From the NCBI GenBank assembly GCA_002167745.1, contig NHCB01000013.1, forward strand, positions 1 to 64,000: a stretch of DNA of 64,000 nt, in the 5' to 3' direction. Under the pieces are notes generated by a model. That model was given only the letters and a program-made list of their open reading frames with translations, was not told where the DNA came from and did no database searches. Position numbers and translations under genes: made by a program. Source of the stretch: Betaproteobacteria bacterium TMED22. GTDB lineage: Bacteria; Pseudomonadota; Gammaproteobacteria; Burkholderiales; Eutrophovitaceae. Below, piece by piece: positions 9,706 through 17,081 of this stretch. Numbering within the stretch: position 1 is the stretch's first letter; the number at the start of each line of letters is the position of its first letter.

Positions 9706-11292
9706 CTAAAACTTCATTCGAAGTTCGACTCTCACACCAGCAATATCCTCGAGATTTTTACGTTCTCCAATAATACCGTCAGTTCTAAAAATCCAGCGTC
9801 TAGAAATTGGTTTTTGGTAACGCACTCCAATCGCTTGTTGCTCACCTGGCGCATTCCTAAGCGGATCATTCTCATCACCAATTATCTGAAGATTGGCATA
9901 TTCAACAATTAACTGCTGATTTAGTGAGAACAAGTACATTACACCAACCGCGCCGCCGAACGTATCGTTAGCCGTATCGTCAAGCTTAGGAAAACCTGTG
10001 ATGCCGTCAGTCTCAAAACTGACACCAGTATTTTTCAAGATACCAGCTGCTCCAGTTGCGAGTGGTTGAGGCTTATCCTTACCGTAGAAGAAATTAAAAT
10101 AAGGAACTAACGTTGATGGGAGATGTGTGATCCATGAATTCTCCACTAATAGAGCGAAACCATCAGCAGTTTGGTTCAATCCAGGAACAGGATCTTGCCC
10201 AAAGTTAGCGAGCAAACGAACACTATTGGATACCTTTCCACCGTAACGCTTCGTCCAAGCGATCATGACATTGTTATAGTCCATTTGGAAGTCATCTCTA
10301 TCGTCTGTCACACGTGCGTAACCAGCTTCTAAGTAACCCTCTGCAACGTCCACGAATGTCGTCAGAGCGTAAAACTTACCGGCATTATCATCTGTCGCCC
10401 CATCCGTTATAAAAACAGGTGTGGTTACGTTATTCATACCTACGAAAAAAGTCGTATCAAAATTTGTAATATCGAATTTTGGTGAGTTCTTAGCTTGAGC
10501 CGTAACCGCCCCGCCAACAAACGCATCGTTGACCCAAAGACCATTTTGCAGGAACAGTGGAACCAGACCTACCGCAAACGGTAAATCAAACGTCGTGTAC
10601 TCGTCAGTAAGTCCAGATTGAATATAACCCCAGTCACCTTCGAAAAAGAAGGTATCCGGATCAAAATCCAGCTCCGCTTGGAACCCGGTACCGTCAATAT
10701 CATCGATAGGTGTTCCCCCTAACTCCAAACGGGTCTGCTTTCCACCATCATCAAGAGGCTTCACAAACATGTGTAACCGCTCGGTTGCCGTAAGGTTCAG
10801 GTCAAATTCTAAATTCAACTGAGACGCCAACTGCGTGTTTTCCGCAGCACCGTTGTCGTTGGCTGCTAGAACAGTTCTCCAATCGCCATAAACTAAAAAC
10901 TGAGGTCGTACCAAGTTCTTGGCGCCAACAAGATTTATTCCCGAGCCGAAATCACCCTCTGAGTACATGGGATAACCCCATTCAATAAGAGGACGAGGCT
11001 CATCAATCGCGGTTTTTCCGCCATAAACTATCAGTTGCTCTTCCGGATCATATGGGGCGGTATAAACTGGATCAGGCTTAAACCCAGTGGCGTCGTATTC
11101 AGTCGGGCTGGCACTCTCGTCCATTTCCGGTGGTGCCTGGTGTCCATAGTGCTCAGGGCTACTACTTCGATATTCAAGGACCGTATCGGCCTGTCCTTTT
11201 CTCTCAAATTCTAGCTCTTGTGCTAAGCTCAATGGAGGAAAAATTAGCGCAACACTCGTTAACGCTAATAAAATTCTTATTCTCGTTATCAC
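9706..11292 (-). CDS. Outer-membrane beta-barrel protein of the multiheme cytochrome operon
   Basis: A 528-residue exported protein whose family I do not recognise. It has a signal peptide (about 1-24, cleavage after LSLA), a Glu/Asp/Pro-rich stretch, then alternating amphipathic strands rich in Tyr, Phe and Asn, and ends in Phe (VELRMKF), the usual C-terminal signal of outer-membrane barrels. No CXXCH motif is present. The start is GTG directly after the TAA of the upstream pentaheme gene, with a GAGG ribosome site inside that gene's last codons, so the two are coupled. I infer an outer-membrane pore or docking sheath for the cytochromes encoded upstream. A simple solute porin is the alternative. 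Confidence 0.7.
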   Translation of the reverse strand: MITRIRILLALTSVALIFPPLSLAQELEFERKGQADTVLEYRSSSPEHYGHQAPPEMDESASPTEYDATGFKPDPVYTAPYDPEEQLIVYGGKTAIDEPRPLIEWGYPMYSEGDFGSGINLVGAKNLVRPQFLVYGDWRTVLAANDNGAAENTQLASQLNLEFDLNLTATERLHMFVKPLDDGGKQTRLELGGTPIDDIDGTGFQAELDFDPDTFFFEGDWGYIQSGLTDEYTTFDLPFAVGLVPLFLQNGLWVNDAFVGGAVTAQAKNSPKFDITNFDTTFFVGMNNVTTPVFITDGATDDNAGKFYALTTFVDVAEGYLEAGYARVTDDRDDFQMDYNNVMIAWTKRYGGKVSNSVRLLANFGQDPVPGLNQTADGFALLVENSWITHLPSTLVPYFNFFYGKDKPQPLATGAAGILKNTGVSFETDGITGFPKLDDTANDTFGGAVGVMYLFSLNQQLIVEYANLQIIGDENDPLRNAPGEQQAIGVRYQKPISRRWIFRTDGIIGERKNLEDIAGVRVELRMKF

Positions 11293-13062
11293 TTATTTAA
11301 CCTCAAATTCAACCGCATACGGATGAATGTCCAGCATCCATTCATTAATAGAGCGCTCCATATCCTGTGTAGCACCAACGAACTTCATAAAATACAAAGG
11401 TTCCGCTCGGCTTCTCATCCGAGCAAGAATCTTATAGGTGCCCTTTTTTGTCATCTTCTCGGCGGGAACCTTGTATTTAGCGTCTCTCCAGCCCAACGGA
11501 GGGATGGATCGTCCTTCCATTCTCACCAATGGAGGGTGATTTTGAACGGAAGTTGGCACTGCTGAGGGTCTCAAAAATGGTTTTTGATCCACGTCAAAAT
11601 TCACTGGTAGATACATCTCGCGATCCGTACCTTTGATGTTTGTCGTTAGGAATTTCGTTTGGAAGTTAACCAATTGCTCATCGTAAGCAATCTTACCCGC
11701 GGCGACATCTAAAGAGTGTATATCAGCCATATCGCCATAACTATCGACATAACCTGATTCAAATATGCGCTCGCCGTCTGGATCAAGAACCGCAACATTC
11801 ATCCAAATTTCTGGCTGTGCACCGAGTGAACCGGAAGGCAAATTATGCCCCTCATCCACATTTGTGACCCTAAAGCGTATATTGAGCGGTTTGCCCACTT
11901 GCGGTGTATCTCCATCAAAAAATGGACCATCAATTCGTGACCCATTCTCCATAACGGCCTTACGGTCGAGTTTTTTGTCCACGAGAAGTTTTTGATTTTG
12001 CTTCACTATATGTCTTGCCCAGAGGCGATCTTCAGGATCTGCCCACGTATCTGGAAATTCTGGAGAGTCGACCTCCCCGCGTTTGAGCTTTTCTTCCCAA
12101 TCCGCATCTCCCCACGCGGCCCTGTAATCAAATGTTAACCACTCTTTGATACTCCAACGGAGCGCTCTGGGATTGAAGGGAAAGATACCAGGATGCGCAA
12201 TCGGATATCCTGGGCCGTAAAAAGCATGATTTGAATGTTTTTTATCCAGATCTCCAACGACTCGACCATTTACAATAGCCGTGGGCCACTTATCATAACC
12301 TTTAGCCTCACCCGGAATTTTACCCATGTGGCAGTCCTGGCACGTTACGCCTTTACGGAAGGCCGGAGAATCTCGATATTGCTCCCATACAACCTCAAGT
12401 TTGATACCTAGATTTACCTTGACTTGGTGACATGACACGCAAAATTCTGAGGTACCAATTTGCTCAAACACTGACACTCCGCCATGAATCGGAGTTCCAG
12501 GCTTACCTGGTGTGTTACTGATCCGGTATTCCTCCTGATTCTCAATAACCTCCGGGAAATTATCACCACTGTCACCCGTATTGTAAACGGGATCGTAAAT
12601 GGTTCCTGGATTGATATGTCGCTCACCATTCACTTTACCGAATTGAGCATTTACCCGATGACACGTAATACACGTAATACCCTCTCGAGCGACAATACTT
12701 CTATCCCATAATGGAAGTTCACGCGGCTCCCCCTTCTGAGTTCCGACTTGCTGATGACAGCGCGTACAAAAGGTGCCCATTGTTCCATCTGTTAAAGCGT
12801 TTACGGCTTGCTCGAACTTGTGAAACATTGGTGAGACAGATGCATAAGCATGGTTCGAGGACGCCCATTCCCAGAATACTTTTTGGTGGCACATCGCACA
12901 TTTTGTCGCAGACGGAAATTCGTCTTCCATCAAAATATCCAAGTGGGCGCCTGTCCCACTGGTTAACTCGATAGGATTTCTCTCTGCAGATGCTACGCAT
13001 GCTATAGATAGCATGCTCAGCGCAAATATAGCCGCAAAAAAACTCGAACCAAATTTATTCAT
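11293..13062 (-). CDS. Periplasmic pentaheme c-type cytochrome (c554-like)
   Basis: A 589-residue exported cytochrome with a signal peptide ending at about residue 26 (ACVASA). Five CXXCH heme-attachment motifs lie at 55-59 (CAMCH), 99-103 (CTRCH), 131-135 (CITCH), 208-212 (CVSCH) and 241-245 (CQDCH). After residue about 390 comes a beta-rich domain with a GHNLPSG motif, seen at the C-terminus of many multiheme cytochromes. No CXXCK motif occurs, so there is no sign of a NrfA-type active site. It is likely a periplasmic or outer-membrane-associated electron carrier between the decaheme protein and the barrel protein encoded just downstream. Substrate activity is possible but not indicated. 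Confidence 0.82.
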   Translation of the reverse strand: MNKFGSSFFAAIFALSMLSIACVASAERNPIELTSGTGAHLDILMEDEFPSATKCAMCHQKVFWEWASSNHAYASVSPMFHKFEQAVNALTDGTMGTFCTRCHQQVGTQKGEPRELPLWDRSIVAREGITCITCHRVNAQFGKVNGERHINPGTIYDPVYNTGDSGDNFPEVIENQEEYRISNTPGKPGTPIHGGVSVFEQIGTSEFCVSCHQVKVNLGIKLEVVWEQYRDSPAFRKGVTCQDCHMGKIPGEAKGYDKWPTAIVNGRVVGDLDKKHSNHAFYGPGYPIAHPGIFPFNPRALRWSIKEWLTFDYRAAWGDADWEEKLKRGEVDSPEFPDTWADPEDRLWARHIVKQNQKLLVDKKLDRKAVMENGSRIDGPFFDGDTPQVGKPLNIRFRVTNVDEGHNLPSGSLGAQPEIWMNVAVLDPDGERIFESGYVDSYGDMADIHSLDVAAGKIAYDEQLVNFQTKFLTTNIKGTDREMYLPVNFDVDQKPFLRPSAVPTSVQNHPPLVRMEGRSIPPLGWRDAKYKVPAEKMTKKGTYKILARMRSRAEPLYFMKFVGATQDMERSINEWMLDIHPYAVEFEVK

Positions 13063-13125
13063 ACTTCTAATTGCTCCCTTTTACATTAACTTGCTAAAGA
13101 CAATTTTGTCGCTACATTGCGTCAA

Positions 13126-14526
13126 TTACTTACGCGCTGCCGCCAAAGACTTCAAAGCAGCAGAATATTTTGCCGGCGTATAGTCCTCAGATTTATCAAT
13201 CGCAGTATACGCTTTGGCCAGCGCCTCGTTATAACCCTGCAAATCATCCGAAGCACCAGATGCCTCGATAGCGGTTAAGATCGATCCTAAAGCCATAGTT
13301 GCCTGCTCTGCAGTTATTAAATCTACGAATTCACCTCTCAGACCCTCTGCCACAAGTGCATCGTATATTTTCCACATTGCTGCAGTATCAAAATCAGAAG
13401 CTGCAAACTTGTCCACCAAATTGCTCACGGTTCCAGATAAATCATCAAGCGCGCTCATGGTTGCTTCTTGCCCTTTGGATGAGGACTCATGTAGTGCACG
13501 GGTTTGAGTTAAGAGTGTCGCTGACAGAGTTGGATCCACTGCGTTTGCAAGTACGCGCAACATCACCAAGTTTGAATCATTAAGGCGAGGAACTCCTGGT
13601 CCAATGTTAACGGACTCGCGCCTTTCCCAACGCGGCTCCTCCATTGAATGGTGACACGCGTAACAGTCAAAATAAAACAGTTCGGGGAAGATACCCGCAG
13701 AGTTTCTATTTTTATCCATCAAAGCTTCGACTGTAATTTGCGCTGCCATTGCCTGACCGACCGCCCAAACCTTCACCCCGCTAGATTGTTGCTTTCTTTG
13801 CTTATAGTCAGCATCAATTCGATAATGCGCGGGTTGATTTGCCGTGAACGTATCCAACTCGAATGCTAATCTAGGATGTCCAGCACCCATAATCCTATGC
13901 GTAATAGACTTCCTTGGATCACTCAAATGGCAACTCAAGCATAGTTTCGCACGCGCCTTTGGATCTTCAGTTGGATAGATGCCCGCATCCAAGTAATCCT
14001 GTCGCTGACCGAACCCGGAGACATGCAATCCGAGCCACTCCACTGCGCCACCATGACAGGACTCACAGCCGACGCCATCAGCGATGTCAAAGTTTTTTGA
14101 TTGCAATTCTTTAGGAACGTTATCTGTATGACAATCAAGACACACTTTTTCCTGACGAGCATCCTCGATGCCGAGGTTCTTAGCGATTCGCTTACCTCGA
14201 TCTGAGCTCAAAGCGTTATAAGCCCCGGAATGGGGATCATCATTACTCCAGGTCACGAACTCATTTTGCAGCACAGCGGAATTAGCCCATGGTTTCGCTG
14301 CTCCATTACAGGTTGAACCTCCGCAGGTTTGACTACCCAATCGAGCTTTACCCGAATAGTGAGGCAGTTCCGGTTCAGCCTGAACACTTACTGCAGAAAT
14401 ACTGAACATCAAGCCAGATATAACACTTAGCAGCAGCGTTTTAAGGCTCTTTGAGACGCTCGGTTTAAGATGGTTTATTTTGCTACCCGCCCAAAATTGG
14501 ATTGGTCTAACAATGCTCGTCTTCAT
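13126..14526 (-). CDS. Multiheme cytochrome c554-family protein with one aberrant heme motif
   Basis: A 466-residue exported protein with a long N-terminal region and signal segment ending near residue 50 (SAVSVQA). It has four canonical motifs: CLDCH (129-133), CESCH (154-158), CLSCH (196-200) and CYACH (288-292). Before them is C68-X4-C73 followed by Asn74, where an axial histidine would be expected; the codon is AAT, one base from CAT. The C-terminal 160 residues are helical and heme-free. Its ATG overlaps the stop of the FHA-decaheme gene by 4 bases, so it is co-translated with it. I infer a periplasmic electron carrier. Whether a fifth heme is attached at the aberrant site is open. Confidence 0.8.
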   Translation of the reverse strand: MKTSIVRPIQFWAGSKINHLKPSVSKSLKTLLLSVISGLMFSISAVSVQAEPELPHYSGKARLGSQTCGGSTCNGAAKPWANSAVLQNEFVTWSNDDPHSGAYNALSSDRGKRIAKNLGIEDARQEKVCLDCHTDNVPKELQSKNFDIADGVGCESCHGGAVEWLGLHVSGFGQRQDYLDAGIYPTEDPKARAKLCLSCHLSDPRKSITHRIMGAGHPRLAFELDTFTANQPAHYRIDADYKQRKQQSSGVKVWAVGQAMAAQITVEALMDKNRNSAGIFPELFYFDCYACHHSMEEPRWERRESVNIGPGVPRLNDSNLVMLRVLANAVDPTLSATLLTQTRALHESSSKGQEATMSALDDLSGTVSNLVDKFAASDFDTAAMWKIYDALVAEGLRGEFVDLITAEQATMALGSILTAIEASGASDDLQGYNEALAKAYTAIDKSEDYTPAKYSAALKSLAAARK

Positions 14527-16220
14527 TGCTTCACCTCTGCTTTAATTTGATTTTCCTTATGAAATTCATGACAGCTAGTACACGTTGTTGGCACTAAGCT
14601 GTCATTATCTCCCCCATGACAATCTTTACATACTGAAACTGACGGCAACAATAAATCACCTGCCTCTTCCGATTGATCTGCCGAATGGCACTCTGCACAA
14701 GAGGATGATGTATGTGGCGCGTGATTAAAATGTCCTTTTTGTAGATAAAGTTCGGCATCCGGAATATCTACTAAAGTCCAATTTAACGGGTCATTTTGAT
14801 CTTCAACAATCTCGTGACACGTGCCACATAGCTTCTTACCGAAATGACCACCAATCACTTCATCCGCTTTACTTTCTGCCCACGCCAGCGCTTCCTGTTT
14901 TTGGATAGCAGTAGTCTTACTGCCAGGAATCCTTCGCACTACCTTTGGCGCAGCTTCACCGTCGCGCGCTTTAAACCCCCCATAAAGAGCAATTGATGCA
15001 TATGCATCGCGGATATACTGCTTCGCAACAGTCACGTCTGCGTGAGGAATCGTTCGCTCAGGCGCATTTGGTTCAAAATGTAGACTGTGGCAATCAGCAC
15101 AGACTGCCTCAAACTCAGGTTTCGCCATTACTGCACCCGTTACATCAGCCTGATGACAGGAATCACAGTTAAGCACCCGTCGCTCACCCATGAGACCATC
15201 CGGCACTTTCATGCCCTCTTTATCAAGGTGTTGTTTGTGGGAAAACTTCAAACCGGTTTTTGGCCTGTTAGCTGGATCCTCATAATCAAAAGCTCCATGA
15301 GATTCGAATGAAACGATATCTTTAAGTTCGGACTGCCCATCCGTGGTCGCCGCAATATTGCCATGACAGTCGCTACAAAACTCTTCAGAGTTTAAGACTA
15401 ATGCTTCTGGACCTTCATGCTCTTTATGACAGCTTTGGCAAGCCGTATCACCGATTGTTGCATTCGGAAATTTTATGGGGTCGACATGCTCATGGGCCTC
15501 GGCATGACAACTCGAGCACGTCTCATTCGCAACTTGCTGAAATGGCTCTTGATGACACGCGCTACAGTCGGTTCCTAAAATTTTATGGGAAGACGACAGG
15601 TGACCTGATTGCCAAAACTGTCTCATCGACACAGGAATTATTTCACCCTCACCACTCTGGTTCGCATCTCTGATTTCTTTGACCGTACGCGGACCATCAA
15701 CCTCTAAAACTACTCGATTCGCCTCACCATTGAAGTGTTCAACCAAAGGAATCGCCAAAAACATCACAGCAATGATGACACCAATAGCGATGGACCAAGG
15801 TTTCGCCCTAATGCCGAGGTCTTCAACACTAAGCGTTGAGCGCTCCGAAAGGGCATCTCGAACATTTTCTAAAGGATAAATTAACTCTATGGTAATTATG
15901 TAGTCTGCATCACTATCTGTTGGTGCAGCTAGCAACTGGAGCGCATAGGGGCCGGCTTCAAATTTATCTCCGACTTTGATGCGGCCGCTGGTTACTGTGT
16001 GTCCATCTATCTTAATTGTCGCTTGACCTGCGGCATCGATGTAGACCCCTCCATCGCGCTCTACCAATGTTGCCTGATGTAATAGAGCCCTTGGATCGTT
16101 AAGAAAGACCTCTACATCAGCACCTCGCCCCAAACGAATTGGCTCACCAGTAATTGCCTTATCACGAGCAACAAGATCGCCGGAAGTCTTTCTTTGGAGG
16201 GTTCGAAGTATCAATTTCAT
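14523..16220 (-). CDS. Membrane-anchored decaheme c-type cytochrome with N-terminal FHA-like domain
   Basis: A 565-residue fusion. Residues about 1-100 resemble a forkhead-associated domain: GRG at 31-33 and NDPRALLHQATL at 41-52, with His48 kept. The usual Ser of SxxH is Ala45, and the later NG pair is Asp72-Gly73, so phosphothreonine binding may be lost. A single membrane helix spans about 141-162. The remainder carries ten CXXCH motifs starting at residues 219, 235, 261, 282, 352, 374, 465, 508, 531 and 547. No N-terminal signal peptide is present, so the helix would place the FHA part in the cytoplasm and the hemes in the periplasm. It lies 12 bases after the b-type cytochrome gene. Probably the periplasmic acceptor of electrons from that protein. 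Confidence 0.82.
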   Translation of the reverse strand: MKLILRTLQRKTSGDLVARDKAITGEPIRLGRGADVEVFLNDPRALLHQATLVERDGGVYIDAAGQATIKIDGHTVTSGRIKVGDKFEAGPYALQLLAAPTDSDADYIITIELIYPLENVRDALSERSTLSVEDLGIRAKPWSIAIGVIIAVMFLAIPLVEHFNGEANRVVLEVDGPRTVKEIRDANQSGEGEIIPVSMRQFWQSGHLSSSHKILGTDCSACHQEPFQQVANETCSSCHAEAHEHVDPIKFPNATIGDTACQSCHKEHEGPEALVLNSEEFCSDCHGNIAATTDGQSELKDIVSFESHGAFDYEDPANRPKTGLKFSHKQHLDKEGMKVPDGLMGERRVLNCDSCHQADVTGAVMAKPEFEAVCADCHSLHFEPNAPERTIPHADVTVAKQYIRDAYASIALYGGFKARDGEAAPKVVRRIPGSKTTAIQKQEALAWAESKADEVIGGHFGKKLCGTCHEIVEDQNDPLNWTLVDIPDAELYLQKGHFNHAPHTSSSCAECHSADQSEEAGDLLLPSVSVCKDCHGGDNDSLVPTTCTSCHEFHKENQIKAEVKQ

Positions 16221-16232
16221 AGCGGTCGTCAG

Positions 16233-17072
16233 TTACCAGTAAAAAAATACCGCGAACACATGTGCAACAAGCGCTACAAGCGTTCCGATCGATAATGGAA
16301 TATGAAAATAGAGCCATAGACGAACCAAGGTCGCAGCGCGAACGTAAGTTCTTAGTCGCCGCAGCAACTCTGACTTCCTAATTAATACTGCACGAAGCTT
16401 TCTTAGCGCAGCCTCTTGCTCCTCACCTGAAACCTGAGCGCCTTCTAAAAACGCTAGTGCGAGCATCGTTGGACAATCCGCCGGTTCCACATTTAACATT
16501 TTAGATATCGACCCACCGATTTGCGTTTCCTCAGCGGCACGAAGAATCGCAGCATTTATCTCGTCACCCAGACCCATCGCAACGTCTCGAGCTTGCAAAT
16601 CTAGTTCAGACAACTCCAACAAAATTTCAGCCCGGGTCAGTCCTTGACGCGATCCGGTCAGTATTGAGGGATAGCGCACATAACAAAAGACCCCATAGAT
16701 CCCACTCAATACGGTCAGCAAAAGGAGAGTCCAAAGGAGCGAATGCAGATTAAGTCCCAGCTGGAAACCGGCATGGAAAAGACTCAAGAAGATAACTAAT
16801 ACACCTAAATAAACATGAGCACTCAACCAACCCTTGAGTAAGTCGGTACCGCTCATAAATTGACGTTTTTTTATTCCAAACCAACCTAAAAATAAAACCA
16901 GCCCCGCACTGATTGTCCCAAGCGTATATCCGAACCATGTTCCTCCGTTAGGCGCTCTTCCAGGGTCGTGCAGTAAATATGCTACAAGCGTAATGATCAG
17001 CGCAACCGCGCTAATTTTTAAGTACTTATAATCCTTATAGGCTAAAAAAGATTCGCTCAGCTTAATATCCAT
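16233..17072 (-). CDS. Predicted diheme b-type membrane cytochrome subunit
   Basis: A 279-residue inner-membrane protein with about five helices (near 20-34, 46-66, 83-103, 108-131 and 249-275) and a charged cytoplasmic-type loop of about 110 residues between the last two. Two helices each hold two histidines 14 residues apart: His86/His100 and His257/His271. That spacing is what bis-histidine ligation of two stacked b hemes needs, as in cytochrome b and related quinol or ferredoxin-linked membrane subunits. It sits 9 bases after the iron-sulfur flavoprotein gene. I infer that it moves electrons across the membrane from that protein to the decaheme cytochrome. I do not recognise a named family. 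Confidence 0.68.
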   Translation of the reverse strand: MDIKLSESFLAYKDYKYLKISAVALIITLVAYLLHDPGRAPNGGTWFGYTLGTISAGLVLFLGWFGIKKRQFMSGTDLLKGWLSAHVYLGVLVIFLSLFHAGFQLGLNLHSLLWTLLLLTVLSGIYGVFCYVRYPSILTGSRQGLTRAEILLELSELDLQARDVAMGLGDEINAAILRAAEETQIGGSISKMLNVEPADCPTMLALAFLEGAQVSGEEQEAALRKLRAVLIRKSELLRRLRTYVRAATLVRLWLYFHIPLSIGTLVALVAHVFAVFFYW

Positions 17073-17081
17073 GGCCCTACG

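Noticed and set aside
13935-14162. Open frames opposite to or shifted from the cytochrome genes, some containing Cys and His.
   Set aside because: They are shadows of the real frames, which carry signal peptides and ordered CXXCH motifs. None has a ribosome site or recognisable domain.
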